A DNA stretch of 64,000 nucleotides, from assembly GCF_015557635.1 (NCBI RefSeq), contig NZ_JADNOP010000007.1, positions 1 through 64,000 on the forward strand, given 5' to 3'. The position numbers and the translations under genes were made by a program. Below are positions 1 through 8,239 of the stretch, piece by piece (positions within the stretch are counted from its first letter, which is position 1; every line of letters starts with the position of its first letter). This DNA comes from Fusicatenibacter saccharivorans (lineage in GTDB: Bacteria > Bacillota > Clostridia > Lachnospirales > Lachnospiraceae). The notes under the pieces were generated by a model, which did no database searches, was not told the DNA's origin, and worked only from the letters and a program-made list of their open reading frames with translations.

Positions 1-101
1 TGTAAAGTTTTTTAACTTTCTTCAATTTTAGTATTGACTTTTTATTTGCAGGCTAAAGTAACGAGAATGCGACGCGCAGTTTTCAAATTCATAGCGACAG
101 A

Positions 102-497
102 TTAAAACTCGTACGGTGGGTTTCCGGAAAAGTCTGCGATTACACCGTGTGCATTGTCCAGATAGAACACCTCGAAAATCGGGTTGTCAGCGGTCTGGTA
201 CTGGCCTTTTACGATCGGGTTCTGCATGCACACTTCTTTTACAGCCATGTTATTTTCAAACACTGCGGTTCCGTGCAGACGGATCCATGCGTAGGACGGG
301 CTGGAAACAGAGATTTCGATTTCCGGATTCTCCTGCATATCTTTGTAAACATCTTTTGTGTTGTTGGTGCAGAACCACAGTTTTCCGTCAACCTCTCCTG
401 CAAACATGAACGGGCGGCATTTTGCCTTTCCGTCACGACCTACCGTTGCCAGATACTGTACCGGATTCTCATTTAAAAATTCTACTGCTTTGCTCAT
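102..497 (-). CDS. Pyridoxamine 5'-phosphate oxidase-like flavin-binding protein
   Basis: A 131-residue protein of the small split-barrel FMN-binding family (PNPOx-like). The opening MSKAVEFLNENPVQYLATVG followed by GKAKCRPFMFAGEVDGKLWFC is the usual pattern of these single-domain proteins, in which the barrel strands bind flavin. They are mostly reductases or oxidases of unknown substrate, so the substrate cannot be read here. I chose the ATG at 497 over one five codons upstream, because GGAGG then lies 8 nt before it. The gene is divergent from an HxlR regulator, an arrangement common for flavin or redox proteins under HxlR control. Confidence 0.85.
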   Translation of the reverse strand: MSKAVEFLNENPVQYLATVGRDGKAKCRPFMFAGEVDGKLWFCTNNTKDVYKDMQENPEIEISVSSPSYAWIRLHGTAVFENNMAVKEVCMQNPIVKGQYQTADNPIFEVFYLDNAHGVIADFSGNPPYEF

Positions 498-550
498 TTT
501 ACTTTCCTCCATTTTGTTTTTTTGAATTGTTTTTTTCTTTCGATGGCTTT

Positions 551-579
551 ATAATAAGTCCATAGAGTTCTTTCGTAAA
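551..579 (-). promoter_or_regulatory. Promoter of the flavoprotein gene
   Basis: On the minus strand TTTACG (574-579) and TATTAT (551-556) are separated by 17 nt, about 54 nt upstream of the start codon. The palindrome at 585-596 sits just upstream of the -35 box, a position suited to regulation by the divergent HxlR protein. Confidence 0.45.
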
Positions 580-584
580 GTAAG

Positions 585-596
585 CACAATATTGTG
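585..596. promoter_or_regulatory. Palindromic operator CACAATATTGTG between divergent genes
   Basis: A perfect 12-bp palindrome lies midway between the two divergent genes. It abuts the -35 of the minus-strand promoter and overlaps the -35 of the plus-strand promoter. HxlR regulators bind as dimers to inverted repeats in such intergenic regions. Assignment to the neighbouring HxlR protein is inferred from position. Confidence 0.5.
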
Positions 597-620
597 GTGT
601 AGTTACCCAAAAGATACTAT
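592..620 (+). promoter_or_regulatory. Promoter of the HxlR regulator gene
   Basis: TTGTGG (592-597) and TACTAT (615-620) are spaced by 17 nt on the plus strand. The -35 overlaps the right half of the palindrome at 585-596, which would allow autoregulation. Confidence 0.4.
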
Positions 621-687
621 TGTGTAAAATCAGACGTTTCCGCCATCTTTCAAATCATTATTTTCTTCAAAAAGGAGGTCTTCTCTT

Positions 688-1065
688 ATGTCATCCGCAG
701 AAAAAACACCCGTTTCTCTTGCTGATCTTCCGCCCTGCCCGGTGGAAACTACGCTGACTCTGATCAGTGATAAATGGAAAGTTCTGATCTTGCGCGATCT
801 GCTGCTCCACGGCACCATGCGGTTCGGCGAGCTGAAAAAGTCCATCGGTCACGTCTCTCAAAAAGTTTTAACTTCCCAGCTCCGCCAGATGGAACAGAGC
901 GGTCTGGTCAACCGTAAAGTTTACGCCGAGGTACCGCCGCGTGTCGAATATTCCCTGACGGAACTCGGCTTCAGCCTCCACCCGATCATGGATGCGATGT
1001 GGGACTGGGGCGAAGTGTATAAGAAAAAGCTGGCGCAGGAAGAAGACGCTGCTGCAAATGCATGA
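688..1065 (+). CDS. HxlR-family winged-helix transcriptional regulator
   Basis: A 125-residue single-domain regulator. Residues 16-40 (CPVETTLTLISDKWKVLILR) are the HxlR signature, with the conserved Cys before the first helix and the DKWKVLIL helix. These are followed by the recognition segment around MRFGELKKSIGHVSQKVLT and a wing. HxlR proteins respond to redox or aldehyde stress and usually control the adjacent divergent gene. AAAGGAGG lies 9 nt before the ATG. The divergent flavoprotein is the expected target. The inducing signal is not evident from the sequence. Confidence 0.92.
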   Translation: MSSAEKTPVSLADLPPCPVETTLTLISDKWKVLILRDLLLHGTMRFGELKKSIGHVSQKVLTSQLRQMEQSGLVNRKVYAEVPPRVEYSLTELGFSLHPIMDAMWDWGEVYKKKLAQEEDAAANA

Positions 1066-1067
1066 AC

Positions 1068-1122
1068 GAAAAAAGTCTGTTGAGAAACAGCCCATTTCGG
1101 TTTTTCTCAACAGACTTTTCTT
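1068..1122. terminator. Bidirectional terminator between hxlR-like gene and GH42 gene
   Basis: A 17-bp perfect inverted repeat (1071-1087 and 1103-1119, core AAAAGTCTGTTGAGAAA) is flanked by A- and T-rich ends on both strands. It lies between the convergent regulator gene and the GH42 galactosidase gene. Confidence 0.85.
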
Positions 1123-1127
1123 CTCTT

Positions 1128-3155
1128 CTATCTTCCTTTCAGCACAATCGTCTTCCAGCTTCCGATCGTTCCGTCATACGTTCCCTGCCATACCGGATAG
1201 CGCTCGATCGGCAGTTTGACTTCAACGGTCTCCCGGCTAAAGTTCTGGACAAACACGTACCTGGTTCCGTCCTTCTGCTCGCGCATCGTGACTTCCACAC
1301 CTTCCGGAACTTCTTCCACGATCCGCTCCACACCGGCCTCTTCTGCCAGTTTCCGGCAGACTTCATCGTACAGTCCCTGTTCAAAGTCCGCACAAACGGC
1401 ATACGCTTTTCCCTTTCCATACACATTCCGGGTCATCGCCGGCATGCCGTCATAGAAATCCTTTCCGTATGTCATCACCACTTCCGCCGTCGATGGCTGT
1501 ACCAGCTCGCAGAGATGACTGCAGCGGTATGCCCGTTCCAGATGCAGCGGATTTTCCGGCTCCGGAATTCCTTCGTTCCATTCGCCATCGTATAAGCCGT
1601 CAATCTCCATACTCCGGAATCCCATCACATCCATCAGGTCATGCGGTGTTCCGCCTAAGTAACAGAGATCCGTCTCATCCACAATGCCGGACCAGTAAGT
1701 CAGCAGAAAAATTCCGCCGTTTTTCACAAAGTTCCGAACCTTCTCTGTCCATCCTTCCCGCAGCAGATAAACCATCGGCGCTGCCACAACACGGTATCCG
1801 TCGAGGCTGCACGTCTCATCAATCACATCCACATTGATGCCCAGTTTCCGGAATGCCTGATATGGCTTTTCCACGGTTTCTTTATAAAAAACACCTGCAT
1901 TCCGCGGACCCGCCGCATCTTCCACCGCCCAGCGGTTTTCGACATCATAAATCACGGCTGCTTCCGCCGGGTTCTGCGAACCGTTCACTTCCTGCAGTTT
2001 CTCCAAAGCTACGCCGACTTTCGTCACTTCACGGAATACCCTAGTATCCGATCCGCCATAATGGTCGATCACGGCCCCATGGAATTTTTCGGATGCACCG
2101 CGGCTCTGCCTCATCTGGAAATACAGCACACTATCCGACCCATGCGCAACTGCCTGCAGTGACGCGGCCTGCAGCATGCCCGGTTTTTTCAGCTTGCTGA
2201 CGGACTGCCAGTTCGTTGCGGAAGGACAGCTCTCCATCAGATAAAACGGCTTTTTCTGAATGCTCCGCATAATGTCATGCTGCATACCTGTATCCATCGC
2301 TGTTACCGTCTCCGCCTCTTTATGCCAGGTCGGATAATTGTCCCAGGATACAAAGTCAATCACATCGGCAAACTTGTAGTAGTTCAGTCCGGTAAAGTTA
2401 TACATCATATTGATGGTAGACGGCTGTTCTGCCCCAGCGTCCCGCAGCGCTTTGATTTCCCATTTTACAAAATCCGCGGTCTGATCCGTCACAAACCGTT
2501 TCCAGTCCAGATTCAGTCCATGCAGCGAAAAATCTCCTTTCGGAGACGGGCTCTCCACCTGGTCAAAACTCTGGTAAGTATGACTCCAGAACCCGGTATT
2601 CCAGACACGGTTCAGCCGTTCCAGTGTGCCGTATTTTTTCTTCACCCAGCCGCGGAATGCCTCCTGGCACAGCGGGCAGTGGCACTCTCCGCCGTATTCA
2701 TTCGAAATATGCCATGCAATCACGCCAGGGTGATCTTTGAACATTTCCGCCAGCTTCGTATTGATGATTCTCGTTTTTTCCCGGTAAACCGGTGAGGTAT
2801 AGCAGTGATTATGGCGCTCCCCGTACAGATTCCGTTCTCTCGCTGCATTGACACGGAGCACCTCCGGGTATTTTTCCGCCATCCAGCGCGGTCTTGCCGC
2901 CGTCGGCGTGGAAAGCATAACCACAATTTCGTTTTCGTACAGGCGGTCAATCACCTCTTTTAACCATTCCAGACGGAAAACTCCTTCCTCCGGCTCTAAA
3001 AATGCCCAGGAAAACATGCCAAGCGAAACCTCGTTGATTCTGGCTTTCTTGAAATACGCCAGATCCTGTTCCAGAATCTCCGGGTAATCCAGCCACTGTT
3101 CCGGGTTATAATCGCCCCCGTGCAGGAGCTTTCCAAAATTTACTTCTTTCCCCAT
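1128..3155 (-). CDS. Beta-galactosidase, glycoside hydrolase family 42
   Basis: A 675-residue cytoplasmic GH42 enzyme that hydrolyses terminal beta-galactosides with retention of configuration. The acid/base Glu153 is in HISNEYGG and the nucleophile Glu309 is in FYLMESCPS. Cys118, Cys158, Cys160 and Cys163 match the zinc-binding Cys cluster of the family. The N-terminal TIM barrel is followed by the trimerisation domain and a short beta C-terminal domain. I started at ATG 3155, where AGGAG lies about 8 nt upstream, rather than 15 codons earlier. It is the last gene of the galactoside locus, behind the GH2 enzyme and an intercistronic hairpin. GH42 enzymes often act on oligosaccharides released from arabinogalactan or on other galacto-oligosaccharides, so it may complement GH2. 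Confidence 0.95.
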   Translation of the reverse strand: MGKEVNFGKLLHGGDYNPEQWLDYPEILEQDLAYFKKARINEVSLGMFSWAFLEPEEGVFRLEWLKEVIDRLYENEIVVMLSTPTAARPRWMAEKYPEVLRVNAARERNLYGERHNHCYTSPVYREKTRIINTKLAEMFKDHPGVIAWHISNEYGGECHCPLCQEAFRGWVKKKYGTLERLNRVWNTGFWSHTYQSFDQVESPSPKGDFSLHGLNLDWKRFVTDQTADFVKWEIKALRDAGAEQPSTINMMYNFTGLNYYKFADVIDFVSWDNYPTWHKEAETVTAMDTGMQHDIMRSIQKKPFYLMESCPSATNWQSVSKLKKPGMLQAASLQAVAHGSDSVLYFQMRQSRGASEKFHGAVIDHYGGSDTRVFREVTKVGVALEKLQEVNGSQNPAEAAVIYDVENRWAVEDAAGPRNAGVFYKETVEKPYQAFRKLGINVDVIDETCSLDGYRVVAAPMVYLLREGWTEKVRNFVKNGGIFLLTYWSGIVDETDLCYLGGTPHDLMDVMGFRSMEIDGLYDGEWNEGIPEPENPLHLERAYRCSHLCELVQPSTAEVVMTYGKDFYDGMPAMTRNVYGKGKAYAVCADFEQGLYDEVCRKLAEEAGVERIVEEVPEGVEVTMREQKDGTRYVFVQNFSRETVEVKLPIERYPVWQGTYDGTIGSWKTIVLKGR

Positions 3156-3183
3156 CTGCTTTTGTCTCCTTTTCTTTCGCAGA

Positions 3184-3215
3184 CAGCCCATCCTGTCCAC
3201 GGACAGAATGGGCTG
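3184..3215 (-). other. Intercistronic hairpin between GH2 and GH42 genes
   Basis: Arms 3184-3198 and 3201-3215 form a 15-bp near-perfect stem (CAGCCCAT...ATGGGCTG) with a 2-nt spacer and no T-run. It probably stabilises the upstream transcript or attenuates expression rather than ending it. Confidence 0.6.
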
Positions 3216-3221
3216 AACGCA

Positions 3222-6200
3222 TCAGATTCCCTTAAACGTAAAGGTAAACTCCAGTTTTTTATCAATCGGAATCAGGTACTCCGGATGGGTCTGTGCACCC
3301 CAGCTGTCGTCTCCGCCAACACCCATCTGCTGTTTTGCCACGCGCACAACGGTGTAATGTACCTGCGGCAGTTCATACGGATGCATCGCATTTTCCAGCT
3401 CGTGCGGTGTGTACGGCAGTGCGGAAAATTCCATCTTGTCGCCGCTGAACATCATACCGCGGCCCTTGCGGTTCGTCACGGTTGCCCAGCGTACACCAAC
3501 CTTGTTGCCGCACTCCTGCGGAACGAGATATTTCGCCATATTATCTTCGACTTTATTCTTATAAACACCGAGCTTTGCTCCGGCACAGCGGTCCACATAC
3601 GTCTCCTCCGGTCCCATGCCGTACCAGGTAACGTTGTCATAATCGGCATCCAGTTTGAACATCACGCCGAATTCCGGCATATCGCCGAGCTCTTTCACCG
3701 GATCATACGTCAGCGTCGTCTGAATGCTTCCATCGCCGAAGACACGGTAGGTCAGACGGCACTCGCTCGCCGGTGTGGTCGGCATTACATAGCGGTAGCT
3801 GACTTCTGCGCAGTCCTCGTGTACTTCGATTTCCGGCGCATACAGTCCCGGATAATGGCTGCCGTTCGGATATTTGTGGGACAGATACATTGAAGCAATC
3901 TTCCACTGGCTGTAACGCATCGGCATCAGGCTTCCGCAGTCATTGTCGATCGGCGCACGCCAGAAGTTCGGTTTCGGAATCATTTTGATCATCTCAACGC
4001 CGCCGTAACGGTACGATACGAGTCCGCCGTTCAGATCGGAGAACATCACATCGAAATTTTCGCCGCGCACACCAAAATCATGGTTGGAACGGATCACTTC
4101 AAATTTCGCCGGTTTTTCTGCTTTCGCCGGTGCTTCCACTTCATAAACACCCTGTCCGAATGCAACTTCATGGCCGCGCTTGCCCCATATGGTATCTTCT
4201 TTCAGGCGGAAGGAAACGGTCACCGCATACTCGCCCGGAAGGGTCTGTACGGCAATCGGAAGCTCCACTGTTTTTTCGGAAAGCGGCTCCACGGAAATTT
4301 CCATCGGCACTTCTTTCAGTTTCTTTCCTTCTTTTTCGAGAATTACCACGCAGTCAAACGCATCGGTATTCACAAACAGGTTCTTATTTTTTACAACTGC
4401 TTTGTCTTTCTGTACATCCACAGCAATGTTCTGATAGCAGAATTTTACTTCCTGCATCTTCGGGGAAGCATCGCGCTCGCCGCCGTATACAATACCATTT
4501 CCGCTGAAATTGTAATCGCATGGATGATCATCAAAGTCTCCGCCGTACGCCTGGAACTCTTTTCCGTAGCGGTCTTTTTTGTAGATTGACTGGTCGATAT
4601 AATCCCAGATAAAGCCGCCCTGGAACAGCGGTTCTTCCTCGGCAAGATCCATATATTTCTTCATGGCGCCGCAGGAATTTCCCATCGCATGTGCATACTC
4701 ACAGCAGACATACGGTTTTCTTCTGTCTTTCGACAAGAATTCACGGATTTCATTGACGGTGGTGTACATCCGGCTTTCCATATCGCTGGTGTCGTTGTAT
4801 CTGCGGTCGTCATTAACTCCTTCATAATGAACGAGACGGGTCGGGTCCATTTTCCGGTATAACTGGGACATTTCAAAAATAACTTTTCCGCCAAACGATT
4901 CATTTCCGCAGGACCAGATCAGAATCGCCGGATGGTTTTTGTCTCTCTGATACATCGAATTGACACGGTCGAGCATACAGTCCATCCACTCCGGGCGGTC
5001 GCATGGTACAACACCGGAGAAATCTCCGCTTCGTACCGCATCCGTATCTCTCGTTCCATGGGACTCCATGTTGCACTCCGCGATCATGTAAAGACCGTAT
5101 TCATCGCACAGATCATAAATGCCGACCGCATCCGGGTAATGGCAGGTACGGATTGCATTGATGTTGTTCTGTTTCATCGTCGTCAGGTCTTTGATCAGCT
5201 CTTCTCTCGAAACGACACGGCCGGATACGGAGCTGAACTCGTGGCGGTTGACGCCTTTAAAGACAACCCGCTTTCCATTCAGCATCATGATGTGGTCTTT
5301 CATCTCAAAGCGGCGGAATCCGACTCTCTGCGGAATCAGTTCCTGCACCGTTCCATCCTCTGCGGTGACTTCCAGCAGAAGATCATACAGTACCGGTGTC
5401 TCTGCGGACCACAGTTCCGGGTGATCGACTTTCAGAACAAACTGTGTTTCCCCATCCAGCACACCTTCGGTGCTCTGCAGTGCCGTTCCGTCTTTTAACA
5501 GGGTAATTTTTACCTTTCCTGTTCCGATCATTTTCGTATCAATGACCAGATCTGCCTTCGTAAACGTATCATCCAGCAGCGTCTGTACTTTCAGATCCGA
5601 AACGTGAACCTCCGGAATCGTGTACAGATACACATCACGGTAAATACCGGAGAAACGGAAGAAATCCTGATCCTCGCACCAGCTTCCGCTCGTCCATTTG
5701 AAAACCTGCGCAGCCAGTTTATTTTCGCCCTCTTTCAGATACGGGGTCAGTTCAAACTCGGACGGAGTAAACGTATCCTCGCTGTAGCCAAGGAACGTTC
5801 CGTTCAGCCATACGGCAATACCGCTCTCTGCTCCCTGGAAGGAAACAAAAAGCCGTTTTCCTTTCATCTGCTCCGGCACTTCAAAATATTTCACATAGGA
5901 AGCCGTCGGATTGAACCGCTCCGGAATCTCGCCCGGCTGGATCTCTTCTCTTCCTTCCCATGGGTACTGCACATTGGCATACTGCGGTGCGTCATATCCC
6001 TCCATCTGGATATGTGCCGGCACGCGGATATCGTCCCATTTTGTGCAGTCATACTCCGGTGTCTCGAATCCCGGAATCGTGCTCTCGTAGTTCTTTGCGT
6101 AATGGAATTTCCACAGTCCGTTCAGACTGTGACGGAAGTTTTCCACATGCTGCTCCATTTCTTCCACCGATCCATAATATCTGTGATCGGAATGCGCCGC

Positions 6201-6260
6201 CACCCGGTTTTCTCCATAGTACGTCGGGTCCTTCACTTTTTCATACTGAAATACACCCAT
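3222..6260 (-). CDS. lacZ: Beta-galactosidase, glycoside hydrolase family 2 (LacZ type)
   Basis: A 1012-residue LacZ-class enzyme, close to the 1023 residues of the E. coli protein. Domain order is sugar-binding jelly roll, Ig-like domain, TIM barrel, second Ig-like domain and the C-terminal beta-galactosidase small-chain domain. Acid/base Glu454 is in WSCGNESF and nucleophile Glu521 in CCEYAHAMGN. The substrate would be lactose or another beta-galactoside in the cytoplasm. AAGGAGG sits upstream of ATG 6260. It follows the sugar-importer genes after a strong hairpin (6304-6341), so it may be expressed by read-through or from its own promoter in the 98-nt gap. Confidence 0.97.
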   Translation of the reverse strand: MGVFQYEKVKDPTYYGENRVAAHSDHRYYGSVEEMEQHVENFRHSLNGLWKFHYAKNYESTIPGFETPEYDCTKWDDIRVPAHIQMEGYDAPQYANVQYPWEGREEIQPGEIPERFNPTASYVKYFEVPEQMKGKRLFVSFQGAESGIAVWLNGTFLGYSEDTFTPSEFELTPYLKEGENKLAAQVFKWTSGSWCEDQDFFRFSGIYRDVYLYTIPEVHVSDLKVQTLLDDTFTKADLVIDTKMIGTGKVKITLLKDGTALQSTEGVLDGETQFVLKVDHPELWSAETPVLYDLLLEVTAEDGTVQELIPQRVGFRRFEMKDHIMMLNGKRVVFKGVNRHEFSSVSGRVVSREELIKDLTTMKQNNINAIRTCHYPDAVGIYDLCDEYGLYMIAECNMESHGTRDTDAVRSGDFSGVVPCDRPEWMDCMLDRVNSMYQRDKNHPAILIWSCGNESFGGKVIFEMSQLYRKMDPTRLVHYEGVNDDRRYNDTSDMESRMYTTVNEIREFLSKDRRKPYVCCEYAHAMGNSCGAMKKYMDLAEEEPLFQGGFIWDYIDQSIYKKDRYGKEFQAYGGDFDDHPCDYNFSGNGIVYGGERDASPKMQEVKFCYQNIAVDVQKDKAVVKNKNLFVNTDAFDCVVILEKEGKKLKEVPMEISVEPLSEKTVELPIAVQTLPGEYAVTVSFRLKEDTIWGKRGHEVAFGQGVYEVEAPAKAEKPAKFEVIRSNHDFGVRGENFDVMFSDLNGGLVSYRYGGVEMIKMIPKPNFWRAPIDNDCGSLMPMRYSQWKIASMYLSHKYPNGSHYPGLYAPEIEVHEDCAEVSYRYVMPTTPASECRLTYRVFGDGSIQTTLTYDPVKELGDMPEFGVMFKLDADYDNVTWYGMGPEETYVDRCAGAKLGVYKNKVEDNMAKYLVPQECGNKVGVRWATVTNRKGRGMMFSGDKMEFSALPYTPHELENAMHPYELPQVHYTVVRVAKQQMGVGGDDSWGAQTHPEYLIPIDKKLEFTFTFKGI

Positions 6261-6303
6261 TTTTATTTTCCTCCTTCTGGAATTTTGTTCTTTTTGATCT
6301 TTT

Positions 6304-6341
6304 GAAAAAAAGGTGGATATTCATCCAAATATCCACCTTTT
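6304..6341 (-). terminator. Terminator after the sugar permease operon
   Basis: A 12-bp perfect stem (6309-6320 and 6329-6340) with an 8-nt loop is followed on the minus strand by a run of seven T. It lies between the MalG-type permease stop and the GH2 start, so it could separate transport from hydrolase expression or act as an attenuator. Confidence 0.85.
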
Positions 6342-6358
6342 CTGTTCGATTCTTTTTC

Positions 6359-7165
6359 TTATTTTACGGCACCTGTGATACCTTCTGTGAAGCTCTTCTG
6401 GAAGCAGAAGAAAATAATTGCTGTCGGGATCGTACAGATAAATACGCCGAGCATCAGCACACCATAATCTACAGTGTAGCCGCCGAGCAGGTTCGCTACC
6501 AGCATCGGCATGGTGATGGATTCATTGTTCTGTAAGATAACCTTCGGCCACAGGTAGTTGTTCCATGCGTTCATAAAGGTGATGATTGTTGCTGCCGCAT
6601 ACGTCGATTTCATGGTCGGCATATACATACGAAAGAAAATTCCTGTCTCGCTTAAGCCATCGAGTCTTGCCGCTTCGATGATATCGTGCGGGAAGGAACG
6701 GGAAGCCTGGCGGAACATCATGATCATGAACGGTGTTGAAATCGAAGGAAGCATGAAAGCTGCCATCGTGTTGACCATCTTTAGCTGGGAAAACATACGG
6801 AACATTGGGATCATGATGGCTGCGAACGGAATCATCATCGCAGTCAGAAGTACGGTAAATACCGCATCTTTTGCTTTATCATGATAGATCTCAAATCCAT
6901 AACCGGCGATCGAGCAGACCAGAAGACAGAGAATGGTCAGCACCGTCGCATTCCGGAAGGAGTTGCACAGTGCAAGGCGCAGGTTCTGCTGCGCAATCAG
7001 CGCTTTAAAGTTGTCAATCAGATACGTACCCGGAATCAGTTTTCCGGCAATGACATCAATACTTCTGTTTGTAGACGCGCAGAACATATAGTACAGCGGA
7101 AAAACAGAAAGGATCGACGCTACCGTTAAAATCAGATACATGAAAAATTTCTTTGCTTTTCCCAT
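6359..7165 (-). CDS. Carbohydrate ABC transporter permease (MalG type)
   Basis: A 268-residue inner-membrane permease with about six transmembrane helices. The EAA loop reads EAARLDGLSETGIFFRMYMPTM in two blocks, the contact site for the transport ATPase, and identifies a CUT1 family permease of MalG type. It overlaps the previous permease gene by one base (TAATG). No ATPase gene lies in the locus, so a shared MsmK/MsiK-like ATPase elsewhere in the genome is expected. Its partners are the MalF-type permease and the binding lipoprotein upstream. Confidence 0.95.
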   Translation of the reverse strand: MGKAKKFFMYLILTVASILSVFPLYYMFCASTNRSIDVIAGKLIPGTYLIDNFKALIAQQNLRLALCNSFRNATVLTILCLLVCSIAGYGFEIYHDKAKDAVFTVLLTAMMIPFAAIMIPMFRMFSQLKMVNTMAAFMLPSISTPFMIMMFRQASRSFPHDIIEAARLDGLSETGIFFRMYMPTMKSTYAAATIITFMNAWNNYLWPKVILQNNESITMPMLVANLLGGYTVDYGVLMLGVFICTIPTAIIFFCFQKSFTEGITGAVK

Positions 7166-8052
7166 TATCGCTCGTCACCTACTTTCATCTGAAGCAGTGC
7201 CAGAATGGCTACCATGATCAGGATCAGGATGGACATTGCTGCCGCATAGCCAAAGTTCGGGCTCTGTACAAAGGACATATTGTAAATATAATGAGACATG
7301 GTCATGGTTGATTTTCCAGGACCTCCGTTTGTCAGGTTCAGGGACTCATCGAACAGCTGCAGAGTACCGTTGGTAGAAGTAATTGTGGTCAGCAGAATCA
7401 TCGGTTTTAACAGTGGAACGGTGATCTTGAAGAAAGTCTGCAGCGGGCTTGCGCCGTCGATTTTGGCTGCTTCGTAGATCGAATATTCAATGTTCTGCAT
7501 ACCGGAGAGATAGAAGACCATGTTGTATCCGGTCCATCTCCAGATCAGGGCGATGATGATAACCGCACGGGCTGTCCACGCATTGGAGAACCACATGATC
7601 GGGTTCATGCCGAGGCCGCGGAGAACGGTGTTGATAAAACCGTCATTTGCAAACAGGGAACGGAAGATCATCGCGTAAGATACGAGAGATGTTGCGCACG
7701 GCAGGAAAATGCAGGTACGGAACAGTCCCTTAAAACGCAGATCTTTGTTGTTCAGCATGGAAGCAAACATCAGGCCGAGGATCAGCATGATCGGCACCTG
7801 AATAATCAGATAAAAGAAGGTGTTGCTTAAGGTCTGTTTAAAGGTCGGGTCTTTTAAAATACGGGCATAGTTTGCAAATCCGTTGAATTTTAGGTTGATG
7901 CCCATACCTGTCTGTAAAGACAGGATGAATGCCTGAATCATCGGATAAAAGCTCATCCATGCGATCAGGATCGTTGCCGGCATCAGGAAAGCCCAGCCGG
8001 TAAGATTCTGTTTTCTTTCCAAGTTCATTCCTTTTTTCTTCTGACTGCTCAT
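7165..8052 (-). CDS. Carbohydrate ABC transporter permease (MalF type)
   Basis: A 295-residue CUT1 permease with about six membrane helices and the EAA loop YEAAKIDGASPLQTFFKITV near residue 200. I chose the ATG at 8052 because GAAAGGAAG precedes it. The longer reading adds 22 basic residues with no ribosome site. The stop codon overlaps the start of the MalG-type gene, indicating translational coupling. With the binding protein 188 nt upstream it forms the importer expected to bring in the galactoside cleaved by the downstream hydrolases. Confidence 0.95.
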   Translation of the reverse strand: MSSQKKKGMNLERKQNLTGWAFLMPATILIAWMSFYPMIQAFILSLQTGMGINLKFNGFANYARILKDPTFKQTLSNTFFYLIIQVPIMLILGLMFASMLNNKDLRFKGLFRTCIFLPCATSLVSYAMIFRSLFANDGFINTVLRGLGMNPIMWFSNAWTARAVIIIALIWRWTGYNMVFYLSGMQNIEYSIYEAAKIDGASPLQTFFKITVPLLKPMILLTTITSTNGTLQLFDESLNLTNGGPGKSTMTMSHYIYNMSFVQSPNFGYAAAMSILILIMVAILALLQMKVGDER

Positions 8053-8165
8053 GGAATCTTCCTTTCTTTTTTTACCTGGCGTGTGTTTGAAAAAATCTTT
8101 TTGCAGACAACATTTCATGTTCTCCTGCAGAAATCATTTTTCAAACACACACCGCATAGATACAG

Positions 8166-8204
8166 AACGGGCCTGCTTCTGTCTGTCCAGGAAGCAGACC
8201 CGTT
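8166..8204 (-). other. Hairpin between binding protein and permease genes
   Basis: The arms 8167-8179 and 8191-8203 pair over 13 bp. The single non-Watson-Crick position becomes a G-U pair on the minus strand, and only a short T-run follows. Such hairpins after binding-protein genes commonly stabilise that segment and lower permease expression. That role is inferred. Confidence 0.65.
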
Positions 8205-8239
8205 TCTTATCGTCCTACTTTTTTATGTATTGCAGGATA

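Noticed and set aside
1-101. Weak A/T palindrome at the left edge (AAAGTT...AACTTT) as a terminator of the flavoprotein gene
   Set aside because: The stem is short and A/T only, and the T-run is not on the correct side for a minus-strand terminator.
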